Origin: a virus
Direction: 5' to 3' (one strand)
Length of the DNA: 26,549 nt
IMG/VR virus record: IMGVR_UViG_3300034356_000191
Span: 1-26,549 of that record
Both the position numbers and the translations under genes were made by a program. Of the stretch, positions 14,216 through 21,179 are shown piece after piece; the first letter of the stretch is position 1; every line of letters begins with the position of its first letter. The notes beneath the pieces were generated by a model. The model searched no databases. It worked only from the letters and a program-made list of their open reading frames with translations, and was not told the origin of the DNA.

Positions 14216-14550
14216 GCTATCACCTCAATCTCAACCTTGTAAGTCTTAACCGTACCCGGTCGCTGCCTATACTGCCATTCAACCAACTGGCTGCCATCAT
14301 CAATGCCAAGCCAGTCAGCCACCCCATCACGCACAGCCTTAAATCCAGATTGCAGATTATCCCCATCCAAAGCCCTAGGAGCCACTCTGGTGAGCACAAT
14401 CGTGCAAGGTGGGGCCGGAGGTGCAGCAACACTTGCCAGCGCGTTAAACGCCTTCTGGCGCTGACTCTTCACCAACTTCGCCTTCACTGCCCAGTGCATC
14501 CTCATGTTCGCCATGCTGACCACCTTCATGTCCATTTCAACTTCAATCAT
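14212..14550 (-). CDS. RusA-like Holliday-junction resolvase
   Basis: A 112-aa protein of RusA size (about 120 aa). The key block LDGDNLQSGFKAVRDGVADW (residues 61-80) contains D62 and D64, followed by GIDDGSQLVEWQ with D84/D85. In E. coli RusA the catalytic Asp are D70, D72 and D91, with similar spacing. A basic N-terminal half (KAKLVKSQRQK) fits DNA binding. It should cut branched replication or recombination intermediates before packaging, matching its place next to TerS. AAGGGG lies 6-7 nt before the ATG. Confidence 0.82.
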   Translation of the reverse strand: MIEVEMDMKVVSMANMRMHWAVKAKLVKSQRQKAFNALASVAAPPAPPCTIVLTRVAPRALDGDNLQSGFKAVRDGVADWLGIDDGSQLVEWQYRQRPGTVKTYKVEIEVIA

Positions 14551-14842
14551 TCCAACCCCTTAAAAACCCAAATCCCATGTACCGAAGGTTCGACCCGACT
14601 TTGTGTACCGAACCGAAGGGGGTATATATACCCCTTCGGTACGTTTCGGTACAACGGGCAAGTCGGGCATCGGTACGTTTCGGTACGTTTCGGTACATCG
14701 GTACATGGTTTCGGTACACTTGGACTGTACCGAACGAACCGAAATCGGTACAGATCGGTACGGTTCGGTACATTTCACCCTCAAAATAATTGCCGTTTCG
14801 GTACATCGGTACATCAATTCTGGCTGTTTCTGGCATGGTCAT
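14543..14842 (-). CDS. Doubtful ORF across the CGGTAC repeat array
   Basis: A 99-codon frame fits neatly between the primase-helicase stop (3-nt gap) and the RusA start (8-nt overlap), as for a real operon gene. However its residues follow the DNA repeat (MYRN, YRNVPKRT, CTETYRR occur because GTACCGAAAC repeats), and there is no ribosome site close to the ATG. I consider it more likely that the DNA repeat is what is selected here. If translated, the product would be a basic repetitive peptide. Confidence 0.25.
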   Translation of the reverse strand: MTMPETARIDVPMYRNGNYFEGEMYRTVPICTDFGSFGTVQVYRNHVPMYRNVPKRTDARLARCTETYRRGIYTPFGSVHKVGSNLRYMGFGFLRGWND

Positions 14843-14888
14843 TGCTTAAATTGCCTCAGAATTTGGTGCCTTCGGTACGGTTCGGTAC
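14579..14888. repeat. Array of 17 CGGTAC motifs (iteron-like)
   Basis: CGGTAC or its complement occurs at 14579(-), 14605(-), 14637, 14647, 14671, 14681, 14691, 14699, 14712, 14727(-), 14746, 14756, 14766, 14799, 14807, 14873 and 14883. The extended unit is (T/A)TCGGTAC(A/G). Runs at exact 10-bp spacing (14637/14647; 14671/81/91; 14746/56/66; 14873/83) put copies on one face of the helix. The last two lie inside the end of the primase-helicase gene. Three of the copies are inverted. It resembles a binding array for a replication initiator. Confidence 0.8.
14612..14640. repeat. Inverted repeat with TATA-rich centre
   Basis: Arms ACCGAAGGGG (14612-14621) and CCCCTTCGGT (14631-14640) are perfectly complementary over 10 bp around GTATATATA. 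It lies inside the CGGTAC array. It could form a cruciform or be an easily melted point with protein sites on both sides. Confidence 0.65.
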
Positions 14889-16891
14889 ACGTCATTGCGC
14901 ACGTTGACCATATCCTTTTTAGTCAAACCCTCAACCGATTCTTTGAATCTTCTGGAGTTCAGCCCGTGGCTCTTGGCAGATTCCCGCCACTCATCGTAGT
15001 TCGCTGACACGGCCATACCGTCCAAGCCATCAGCCTGCTTCTTGACCTCAATGGCGACAAGGCAGTTAAGTGCAATCAACTGGTTACCTGGCAAGATGGT
15101 CCGCTTTTGCACACTGCTGACCAGCCCAGAGATGTCCACGCTGGTGAGGTACGCACCCTTGACTGCATTGCCGTGCTTGTCGAGGATGGGCAGATCCACT
15201 TGGGTAATCTGGAAGTTCTTGGCCGCTGGCATCTCTGCGTCCTTCATCTTCTTGGACTCAAACTGGATGGTTTTGGTGCCCGAATCCAACTGGCACTTGT
15301 ACTCCGCATCCAGTGCGCCTTTCAGGGCTGTGCTGCCCCTGCTTCTGTCCTTGTCCATCGCCCCACTGTGATGGACCACCAGCACGCAGCACTTGTAATC
15401 TTGGCGCAGATACGTGTCCAAGTGCTGAATAAAGCTGTTCATGTCTTGGGTTGAGTTCTCATCCCCGCCCATGTTCCGAGCCAAGGTATCGATCACGATC
15501 ATGGACGGGATGTGCCCACACTCTGCCGACAAGGTTTTGATGGAGTCAGCCACTAGAGCAGCCTCTGTTGCGTCATACAGTTGCGCTGCCCTGTGGCTTT
15601 TGAACAACGGTGCCCCGTCCAATGTGGCCCCATTGCCCAACTCCCAACCCTTAAAGCGCCGAGCCAGTCCGTTGTGGCCTTCGCCGGCAATGTAGAACAC
15701 TGCCCCTTGCTGCACTTGGTGACCGTGCCAATCCTTGCCGGTTGCCACGCAGCAGGCCAAGTCAATGCTCACAAATGACTTTCCCCCACCTGGATCACCG
15801 AACACCTGCGCCAGCGAATCTGCCTCAATGTAATCATCGACCACCCACTTGATCTCGCTGAGAGTCAAGGCATCTGCTCTCGTGAACTCAAACGCCAGCT
15901 TGTCACGCACAGGCCCAGCCACGCGCTCGATTTGTTCTTTCACGGCATCCAGTCCTTGCAGGCAGTGCAGGTCATTCCAGTCTGTTGGCTTGTTGTCCAC
16001 CATGTCAGCATCCCCGAATGATGGATACACAATCTCGCCAAACACCATCGCTGCCGCTGCTCGGCCCTTGGTCACACCAGGGTTGCCCTCAGTGAACTGG
16101 TCATTGTCAGCGCCGATCACAATCTTGGAGCCGGGGAACATCTCTTTGGCTGCCTTGGCTACCTTGGACAGGTTGCCACAGTCAAACGCCACCATGACGG
16201 TGTACCCCGTAGCCTCATGAATACTGGCACAAGTGGCAAAGCCCTCACCCACGAACACAATCTTACGATTGCCGCGCAACTCAAAGAAACCACCCTCAAT
16301 CTTGCCACCCTTGAGAAACCGTTTGTTGCCTTCTGCGTCAATGGTCTGGTACGACAAGATCTCACCAGACTGGTTGATCACTGGCACCACCAACCGGCCA
16401 GCACGGTCAATCTTGATGCCATGTGCGCTGATGTGTTTCCTCACTAGGTAGGGATGATCATCGCTGGCATCAGCATAGGTGCCGACCTCATCCTCTGCAC
16501 GCTCTGCTGCCACTGCTTGGCTGGCAAGTCTCTCAGCATCCTTTTTGGCTTTTAGGTCTGCTACCCACTTGTCATGTTCAAACCTCTCGGTGAACGACAT
16601 GGTGCGGCCAATGTCAGCCACCCACTTGGCCTCAAACGTAGGCTCTTTCCAGCAGCCGGCAATGCCCACTGGCACCTTGCCACTGGTGTGCAAGATGTAC
16701 CACCCGTCAAGTGACCCCTTCTTGCTTGACACATGAGGCACCCTATGGATCTCGCCATCGGCAATCAGGTCTTTGATCAGCAGGCCACTAGCCTCACAGT
16801 GAGTCCTGAACGCAGCTTCAGGGTTGATCAGGTCTTGGCTTTCTGTTGCTGCCGCAAAGCCATTGGGGAAAATAGATGTAAGGCTGCTCAT
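14846..16891 (-). CDS. Toprim / RepA-like primase-helicase
   Basis: A 681-aa replication protein. Residues about 140-205 lead into a Toprim domain: VFVGEGFATC (E216), VIGADNDQ (D262, D264) and DWND (304-307). Then comes a RecA-fold, RepA/AAA_25-type ATPase: Walker A GDPGGGKS at 365-372, Walker B IVIDTLARN with D468, then CVLVVHHSG and SRGSTALKGA. This pairs primer synthesis and unwinding in one protein. I chose ATG 16891, which overlaps the HTH gene stop (ATGA), over one 17 codons earlier inside that gene. The C-terminal codons carry two copies of the CGGTAC repeat. Confidence 0.88.
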   Translation of the reverse strand: MSSLTSIFPNGFAAATESQDLINPEAAFRTHCEASGLLIKDLIADGEIHRVPHVSSKKGSLDGWYILHTSGKVPVGIAGCWKEPTFEAKWVADIGRTMSFTERFEHDKWVADLKAKKDAERLASQAVAAERAEDEVGTYADASDDHPYLVRKHISAHGIKIDRAGRLVVPVINQSGEILSYQTIDAEGNKRFLKGGKIEGGFFELRGNRKIVFVGEGFATCASIHEATGYTVMVAFDCGNLSKVAKAAKEMFPGSKIVIGADNDQFTEGNPGVTKGRAAAAMVFGEIVYPSFGDADMVDNKPTDWNDLHCLQGLDAVKEQIERVAGPVRDKLAFEFTRADALTLSEIKWVVDDYIEADSLAQVFGDPGGGKSFVSIDLACCVATGKDWHGHQVQQGAVFYIAGEGHNGLARRFKGWELGNGATLDGAPLFKSHRAAQLYDATEAALVADSIKTLSAECGHIPSMIVIDTLARNMGGDENSTQDMNSFIQHLDTYLRQDYKCCVLVVHHSGAMDKDRSRGSTALKGALDAEYKCQLDSGTKTIQFESKKMKDAEMPAAKNFQITQVDLPILDKHGNAVKGAYLTSVDISGLVSSVQKRTILPGNQLIALNCLVAIEVKKQADGLDGMAVSANYDEWRESAKSHGLNSRRFKESVEGLTKKDMVNVRNDVYRTVPKAPNSEAI

Positions 16892-17106
16892 GCCCGAGCC
16901 TCCACCAGTTCTGGCCAGATGGACTGCCAACTGCCTTGGCACACCATCTTGCGCCCCAACCGGCCACCTGTCTCTTGTTCTACCCTCACAGCCTCAGAGG
17001 CCGACATCTCTCTGCGGCCAGTCAGGCACTGGTAGAGATACTGTTCATTGATGCCAACTTTTTCTGCCAGTTGTCGGCGCTCGTCTGGTGTGATTTGTGT
17101 GTTCAT
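16888..17106 (-). CDS. Cro/YdaS-like helix-turn-helix regulator
   Basis: A 72-aa DNA-binding protein. Residues 7-40 give the HTH: DERRQLAEKVGINEQYLYQC, then LTGRREMSASEAVRVEQETG. The end, CQGSWQSIWPELVEA, is typical of YdaS/Cro-type phage repressors. It begins the leftward replication operon and sits beside three copies of the CTAGC-N5-GCTAG dyad, the likely operators. There is no Shine-Dalgarno before the ATG. A minus-strand -10 TAGACT ends 9 nt upstream, so the mRNA may be nearly leaderless, like cI from PRM in lambda. It is the only regulator seen. Confidence 0.82.
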   Translation of the reverse strand: MNTQITPDERRQLAEKVGINEQYLYQCLTGRREMSASEAVRVEQETGGRLGRKMVCQGSWQSIWPELVEARA

Positions 17107-17115
17107 AGGTGGCTG

Positions 17116-17133
17116 AGTCTAGCAGACTGCTTG
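17116..17133 (-). promoter_or_regulatory. Operator O1 with -10 for the HTH gene
   Basis: Dyad CTAGC-AGACT-GCTTG (17119-17133, one mismatch to the perfect form). On the minus strand its GCTAG runs into TAGACT (17121-17116), a -10-like hexamer with the start codon 9 nt further. A clear -35 is not seen, so this promoter would be weak or need activation. Confidence 0.5.
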
Positions 17134-17172
17134 AACAACAACGCATTAGGGAAAGCACCTATGATTTATTTT

Positions 17173-17187
17173 CTAGCAGGGGGCTTG
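17173..17187. promoter_or_regulatory. Operator O2 overlapping the -35 of the early promoter
   Basis: CTAGC-AGGGG-GCTTG, same one-base difference as O1. Its right end covers the first three bases of TTGACA. Centre-to-centre distance to O3 is 22 bp, two helical turns, suited to cooperative binding of two dimers. Confidence 0.6.
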
Positions 17188-17212
17188 ACAAGATCTAGCA
17201 TTACGCTAGAAT
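17185..17212 (+). promoter_or_regulatory. Rightward early promoter
   Basis: Perfect -35 TTGACA (17185-17190), a 16-bp spacer and -10 TAGAAT (17207-17212, five of six). It reads toward the plus-strand early operon with a leader of about 50 nt. Operators O2 and O3 overlap both hexamers, so a bound repressor would block RNA polymerase. Confidence 0.75.
17195..17209. promoter_or_regulatory. Operator O3, perfect dyad
   Basis: CTAGC-ATTAC-GCTAG, a perfect inverted repeat between the -35 and -10 and overlapping the -10. The best match together with the site at 22957. Confidence 0.7.
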
Positions 17213-17272
17213 TCATCACATGGCAGGGAAATAGTTCACTGACCATCACGCCAAAAGGCCAAAGGAAACAAA

Positions 17273-17473
17273 ATGAGCAAACCTAATATTTCCCGCATCA
17301 GCTCTGGTCTGTACTACATCACGGGCCACACTGCTGGTGGTTCATTGGTTCAGTACAGCATCCTTAAAACATCCAACGGTTGGACGCTCACAAATACATA
17401 CGGCAACGGCCTTGAGTTCTACACCGCTTTTGACACTAAGCGTGCAGCAGTCAACGCATTGAGCCTTGCTTAA
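17273..17473 (+). CDS. First early protein, unknown (66 aa)
   Basis: Encodes 66 residues (MSKPNISRISSGLYYITGHT, then AGGSLVQYSIL, then FDTKRAAVNALSLA). AAGGAAA lies 6 nt upstream of the ATG, and the gene is the first behind the early promoter. The pattern of short strands followed by a C-terminal helix (TKRAAVNALSLA) is seen in small alpha/beta phage proteins. No family is recognised. The first gene of an early operon often encodes a host-takeover factor, which is a possibility only. Confidence 0.7.
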   Translation: MSKPNISRISSGLYYITGHTAGGSLVQYSILKTSNGWTLTNTYGNGLEFYTAFDTKRAAVNALSLA

Positions 17474-17488
17474 AACCAAATCACCCAC

Positions 17489-17502
17489 GGGGCCACGGCC
17501 CC
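17489..17502 (+). terminator. Weak GC hairpin after the first early gene
   Basis: GGGGCC-AC-GGCCCC lies 15 nt after the stop. Because the loop is too small, the real stem is GGGG/CCCC plus partial pairs. No T-run follows. It could slow polymerase or protect an mRNA end. Similar in sequence to the hairpin at 362-375. Confidence 0.3.
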
Positions 17503-17521
17503 CTACCATTGAAAGCAAACC

Positions 17522-17689
17522 ATGAACGAAGAAACCAAAAGCAAAGACAAGAGGGTCATCAAGTTGACTCCAGAGGAATACAACGAATTGGAACGCGCCA
17601 TGCAATGGCCAGAGGACTTGCCTCAATGGGACAAGAACAACACGCCAACTAACTTTGGCGCTTTGTTTGGCAATTTAACAACCATCTGA
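17522..17689 (+). CDS. Small charged protein, unknown (55 aa)
   Basis: A 55-aa gene starting MNEETKSKDKRVIKLTPEEY and ending NFGALFGNLTTI. The first half is Lys/Glu-rich and helical (LTPEEYNELERAMQ). GAAAG lies 8 nt upstream of the ATG. It stands alone between two small genes of the early operon, without overlap. Function unknown. Confidence 0.55.
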   Translation: MNEETKSKDKRVIKLTPEEYNELERAMQWPEDLPQWDKNNTPTNFGALFGNLTTI

Positions 17690-17697
17690 GGCAAACC

Positions 17698-17841
17698 ATG
17701 AAACACCACAAATACCACTACCACCCACAAGTCAAAGCAGCCAAGTTGCACGCACGCGCAGAGGCTGCGCTTGACTTGGTGCTGGCCCTCGCCATTGGCA
17801 TTGGCTTGGCCGTTCTGCTTGTTGCTTGGTGGTCGTCATGA
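17698..17841 (+). CDS. Small single-span membrane protein with His/Tyr-rich start
   Basis: A 47-aa gene. Residues 2-9 are His/Lys/Tyr (MKHHKYHYHP), 10-24 are basic, and 25-45 form one transmembrane helix (LVLALAIGIGLAVLLVAWW). GAGG lies 7 nt before the ATG, and its TGA overlaps the next ATG (ATGA). A cytoplasmic basic N-terminus and a membrane anchor fit an inner-membrane peptide. Early membrane peptides of phages sometimes act in superinfection exclusion, but nothing here proves it. Confidence 0.6.
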   Translation: MKHHKYHYHPQVKAAKLHARAEAALDLVLALAIGIGLAVLLVAWWSS

Positions 17842-17948
17842 AAACCATTTGGATCAAACCAAAAACGCTGACACGTTGCCAAATTCTTGGCGTGTGTCAA
17901 TCAAAGCAAGCGCCATCTTGTGCCATGCAATGCCGGAGGTCATCATGA
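17838..17948 (+). CDS. Cys-containing micro-protein, 36 aa
   Basis: Frame of 36 codons starting MKTIWIKPKTLTRCQILGVC and ending QCRRSS. It overlaps the genes on both sides by 4 nt (ATGA). Four Cys (residues 14, 20, 28, 32) could bind zinc. It is short but the overlap chain suggests it is translated. Confidence 0.45.
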   Translation: MKTIWIKPKTLTRCQILGVCQSKQAPSCAMQCRRSS

Positions 17949-18322
17949 TGGACGACAGCACCATTATCCGTCTGGCCCACCAAGCCGCACACGACGAGTT
18001 GTCCATTGCTGTGTTCACCGTCAACGAGTTGCACCGCTTTGCTGAACTGGTGATTGAAGAGCACTGCAAGGCTCCCCAACAACCCCGAGGTGTCATGGTC
18101 ATGCCCATGAGTTTTGAGGGTGACATCAATCTGATCTGCCACCTTGACTACGAGCCAGCCTTTGCGGGTTCACGTGACGAGCCTGGTTGCCCTGAAAGTA
18201 TCACCCTCGACAGCGCCTACCACTACGGTCGGGATATCGCTCACTTGCTGTCAGAGGATATCGTTGAGGAAATTGAGCAAGCCGCATTAAAACAAATCGA
18301 GGAAGACCAAAATGATTTCTGA
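17945..18322 (+). CDS. Early protein of unknown function (125 aa)
   Basis: A 125-aa protein. I chose the ATG at 17945, which overlaps the previous stop, over a frame start at 17771 lying across two other genes. It has a helical N-terminal half (LAHQAAHDELSIAV, HRFAELVIEEHCKA) and a C-terminal part with LDYEPAFAGSRDEPGCPESI, a motif I know from small phage proteins where 'DYEPAxxGSRDEPGCPE' links to a beta section. The end is acidic and helical. It overlaps the following gene by 11 nt. No function known. Confidence 0.7.
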   Translation: MMDDSTIIRLAHQAAHDELSIAVFTVNELHRFAELVIEEHCKAPQQPRGVMVMPMSFEGDINLICHLDYEPAFAGSRDEPGCPESITLDSAYHYGRDIAHLLSEDIVEEIEQAALKQIEEDQNDF

Positions 18323-18677
18323 ACTGACCGCACAACTGCGTCAAGCCAAGCTGGCCGAAGCCACCGCCAAGGCCGAGCGCCTGCGCCTTGAAGACCTGAT
18401 TGAAAAGCAATTCACCAAGCCAGATGGCGGTGAAGGCACACACACCGACGAGGAGGTCAAGATCACCTGGAAGATCAACCGCACGGTTGACACGGCCAAG
18501 GTGCAAGCCGGCTGGGACACACTGAAACCCAACGCCCAGAGTGCTTTCCGCTGGAAGGCCGAGGTAGACCTGACGCACCTGCGTGCCTTAAAAGATTTGG
18601 ATTCGGCAGCCTACGCACAAGCCGCTGAATACATCACTAGCAAACCTGCAAAACCCACCATTGAACTCAAGGACTGA
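18312..18677 (+). CDS. Protein of unknown function next to the recombinase (121 aa)
   Basis: An early protein with a long N-terminal coiled-coil-like helix (ISELTAQLRQAKLAEATAKA, then ERLRLEDLIEKQF, residues 2-34). A middle with ITWKINRTVDTAKVQAGWDT and a helical C-terminus (ALKDLDSAAYAQAAEYITSK) follow. Similar proteins lie directly before AAA_24/Sak4-type ATPases in other phages, which I recall as an uncharacterised family. The start overlaps the previous stop region by 11 nt, and the next ATG follows the stop by one base. It may be a helper of the recombination module. Confidence 0.7.
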   Translation: MISELTAQLRQAKLAEATAKAERLRLEDLIEKQFTKPDGGEGTHTDEEVKITWKINRTVDTAKVQAGWDTLKPNAQSAFRWKAEVDLTHLRALKDLDSAAYAQAAEYITSKPAKPTIELKD

Positions 18678-18678
18678 T

Positions 18679-19422
18679 ATGTTTGATTTGAAATCCATCT
18701 CTAAGACGCGCCGAGTGCGCAGCCCCAAAATCGTGATCGTTGGTCAAGGCAAGATCGGCAAGACCACCTTTGCCGCTATGGCGCCAAACGCCATTGGCAT
18801 TTTGACCGAGGACGGCGCTGACGCTGTGGATGCCAACGCATTCCCACTGGCGACCAGCTTGGCCGAGGTTTACACGGCCATTGATACGCTGATCAACCAA
18901 GACCATGAGTTCCAGACTCTGTTTATTGACTCGCTCGATTGGCTTGAGCCACTGGTGCAAGACCATGTGTGCAAGGCCAACAACTGGAAGAACATTGAGC
19001 AGCCAGGATTTGGCAAGGGCTACATTGCCGCAGCCGAAGAGTGGCGCAACCTGTTGTCTGGTCTTGAGGTGCTGCGCTCCAGCAAGGGCATGGGCATCAT
19101 TTTGATTGCTCACGACAAGATCAAGAGAGTTGAAGACCCGTTGACAGAGGGCTATGACAGCCATGTTTTGAAGCTGCATGACCGTGCTGCTGGCTTGGTC
19201 CAAGAATGGGCTGACGTTGTTGGCTACGCAGGGTATCGCATCTTTACCAGTAAAACAGACGCTGGCTTTGGCAACAAAGAAACCAAGGCCACCACCACTG
19301 GTGAGCGCATCTTGCACGTTGAACCTCACCCGGCTCATTGCGGTGGCAACCGCTTTGGCCTTACCAATATGCCGCTTGACTGGGCGGCATTCCAAGACGC
19401 ACTGACCACAGCGCAGTCTTGA
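18679..19422 (+). CDS. Sak4/AAA_24-like ATPase of the recombination module
   Basis: A 247-aa protein with a RecA-type core: Walker A VGQGKIGKTT at residues 21-30, Walker B TLFIDSLDWL at 80-89 (D84), and a later strand MGIILIAHDKIK at about 144-155. AAA_24 phage proteins include Sak4, a Rad51-like ATPase promoting single-strand annealing. The following DUF669-like SSB gene and nuclease gene support this role. The start at 18679 is one base after the previous stop. A longer frame from 18661 would lie inside the previous gene. Confidence 0.82.
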   Translation: MFDLKSISKTRRVRSPKIVIVGQGKIGKTTFAAMAPNAIGILTEDGADAVDANAFPLATSLAEVYTAIDTLINQDHEFQTLFIDSLDWLEPLVQDHVCKANNWKNIEQPGFGKGYIAAAEEWRNLLSGLEVLRSSKGMGIILIAHDKIKRVEDPLTEGYDSHVLKLHDRAAGLVQEWADVVGYAGYRIFTSKTDAGFGNKETKATTTGERILHVEPHPAHCGGNRFGLTNMPLDWAAFQDALTTAQS

Positions 19423-19458
19423 TCACTCAGTTCGTAACTTTAACTTTGAAAGAAAACA

Positions 19459-19938
19459 ATGGCACATTTTAATTTTGACGCCTCGCAAGTGGCACCCCAG
19501 GCATCCAACGGCCCAATCCCTGCTGGCACTTATCTGGCACACATCACAGAGTCTGACGTTGCGCCCTTGCGCTCGGGCAACGGCACTGGCTTGAAGCTGA
19601 CGTTTGAGATCATTGACGGCCAGTACAAGGGCCGCAAGGTGTGGGACAACTTGAACATCCAGCACAGCAACGAAGACACGCAGCGCATTGCCCAGTCGCA
19701 ACTGTCTGCGCTGTGTCACGCCGTGAACGTGATCAAGCTGCAAGACACTGCTGCCCTGCATATGAAGCCGGTCAGCATCAAGGTGGTGGTGCGTGAGGCC
19801 AAGGGTGAGTATCAGGCCAGCAACAACATCAAAGGCTACGAAGCCGCTGGTGGTATTCGTCCGGCTGCACCAGCCTTTGTGGCGCAGGCCGAAGAAGCAC
19901 AAGCCAAGCCGAGCGCACCAGCCTGGGCCAAGAAGTAA
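19459..19938 (+). CDS. DUF669-like single-strand DNA-binding protein
   Basis: A 159-aa protein with the DUF669 pattern: N-terminal FNFDASQVAP, then IPAGTYLAHITESDV, then GTGLKLTFEIIDGQYKGRKV, then WDNLNIQHSN and AQSQLSALCHAV. The C-terminal tail (about 125-159) is Ala/Pro/Glu/Gln-rich and flexible, ending AWAKK. DUF669 proteins accompany Sak4-type ATPases and are thought to be OB-fold SSBs. This placement, directly after the ATPase gene and before the nuclease, fits. The 36-nt gap upstream has GAAAG near the ATG. Confidence 0.8.
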   Translation: MAHFNFDASQVAPQASNGPIPAGTYLAHITESDVAPLRSGNGTGLKLTFEIIDGQYKGRKVWDNLNIQHSNEDTQRIAQSQLSALCHAVNVIKLQDTAALHMKPVSIKVVVREAKGEYQASNNIKGYEAAGGIRPAAPAFVAQAEEAQAKPSAPAWAKK

Positions 19939-19941
19939 ATC

Positions 19942-21024
19942 ATGGCCGCACTTCCACAATCTGTTGTGGACCCTGTGGCCGATGCCATCTTTGCCAGTTA
20001 CAAGGCAAAGTATGGCGCCGAGTCACAGCGCCCCTATCTTGGTGCCAGTGCGATTGGCAAGCCCTGCTTGCGCCAGCACTGGTACAGTTTTCGGTGGTCC
20101 AAGCCTGCCGAGTTTTCTGGCCGCTTGTATCGAGTTTTCCAGACGGGTCACCTGCAAGAGCCGCGCATCTACGCTGACCTGGCTGCGATTGGCTGCACCG
20201 TGTATGACATGGATCCATCGACCGGCAAGCAGTGGTCGTTCACAGAACCAACCAGTGGCAACCATTTCAAGGGCAATGCTGACGGCATTGTGACTGGCCT
20301 GCCGCAAGCGCCGAAGTCGCCGCATGTGCTGGAGATCAAGACGGCATCAGACAAGATGTTCAAGGAGATGCAAAAGTCTGGAGTCAAGAAGGCCAAGCCC
20401 GAGCACTACGCGCAGATGCAGATGTACATGAAGTGGAGCATTGACCTGTACGGTGAGAACGGCTGCACCCGCGCCATCTACATTGTGGTCAACAAGAACG
20501 ATGAAGACATTTACACCGAGCGCCTTGAGTTTGACAAGGACGAAGCCAAAGCCATCATTGAAAAAGCCGTGGCGGTGATCACGGCCACCGAGCCGCCGGT
20601 GGGGATCAGCCAAGACCCGTCATGGTACGAGTGCAAGTTCTGCGATTACCACAGCATCTGCCACGGCACTGATGTGCCAGCGCCCACTTGCCGGTCATGC
20701 GCCCATGCCACGCCAGAGATGGATGGCAATGCACGCTGGTCTTGCATGGAGCACCGAGCCGATTTGCCTGTTGACATTCAGCGCACTGGCTGTGACTTGC
20801 ACCGATACATTCCGATCTTGCTGTCCAAGAGCGCCACGCCAGTTGACCTAGTGCCTGGTGGTGTGGTGTATGAGATGGATGGCAAAAGGTTTGTCAACGG
20901 CACGCCAGCCAACCATGCAACGCACATCAGCAGTGCTGAGATCCACGCTTGCAATGACAAGACGGTTTTGGTTGATGAGTTTGCCTTGGATCTCAGACTT
21001 CAACACGGAGGACGATTTGTATGA
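19942..21024 (+). CDS. Cas4-like PD-(D/E)XK nuclease with extra Cys cluster
   Basis: A 360-aa protein. The nuclease core has H70 (VFQTGH), D114 in GNADGIV, and E131/K133 in VLEIKTA, with QMQMY at 159-163 as the usual last motif. Four Cys (C42, then C231, C234, C240 in ECKFCDYHSICHG) match the Cas4/AddB type iron-sulfur arrangement. A second cluster, C250, C253, C268 and C284, with an added domain to residue 360, lies beyond the Cas4 length. It likely makes 3' single strands for the annealing system. Its stop overlaps the next ATG. Confidence 0.85.
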   Translation: MAALPQSVVDPVADAIFASYKAKYGAESQRPYLGASAIGKPCLRQHWYSFRWSKPAEFSGRLYRVFQTGHLQEPRIYADLAAIGCTVYDMDPSTGKQWSFTEPTSGNHFKGNADGIVTGLPQAPKSPHVLEIKTASDKMFKEMQKSGVKKAKPEHYAQMQMYMKWSIDLYGENGCTRAIYIVVNKNDEDIYTERLEFDKDEAKAIIEKAVAVITATEPPVGISQDPSWYECKFCDYHSICHGTDVPAPTCRSCAHATPEMDGNARWSCMEHRADLPVDIQRTGCDLHRYIPILLSKSATPVDLVPGGVVYEMDGKRFVNGTPANHATHISSAEIHACNDKTVLVDEFALDLRLQHGGRFV

Positions 21025-21179
21025 CACCCCCACCCATCCAAGACATCACCTTGCGTGACTATTTCGCCGCTGCTGCATTGACTGGTTTGCTTGCCAACGG
21101 TGATCGTTTGACCGCAGTTAAACAAGCCTTGAAGTTGGCCGATCAGATGATCAAGGAGCGTCAAAATGCAGCTTCGTGA
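21021..21179 (+). CDS. Small helical protein, unknown (52 aa)
   Basis: Encodes 52 residues (MTPPPIQDITLRDYFAAAAL, then TGLLANGDRLTAVKQALKLA, then DQMIKERQNAAS). It overlaps the nuclease stop by 4 nt and the helicase start by 14 nt. Pattern 'LRDYFAAxALTGLLA' is common in small proteins of phages and prophages from many proteobacteria. The rest is a single amphipathic helix. Function unknown. Confidence 0.7.
   Translation: MTPPPIQDITLRDYFAAAALTGLLANGDRLTAVKQALKLADQMIKERQNAAS

Noticed and set aside
14579-14888. CRISPR array
   Set aside because: The repeat core is only 6-10 bp with irregular short gaps, some copies are inverted, and no cas genes are present. The Cas4-like nuclease at 19942 belongs to a recombination operon.
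16888-17106. CI-type lysogeny repressor
   Set aside because: The protein is only 72 aa with no protease or dimer domain, and no integrase is seen in the window, so lysogeny cannot be claimed.
17489-17502. Strong intrinsic terminator after the first early gene
   Set aside because: The hairpin has a two-base loop and no T-run, and the downstream genes look co-transcribed. It is kept only as a weak hairpin.
18667-19395. 242-codon minus-strand frame opposite the Sak4-like gene
   Set aside because: The plus-strand protein has Walker motifs and operon context, so the reverse frame is a shadow.
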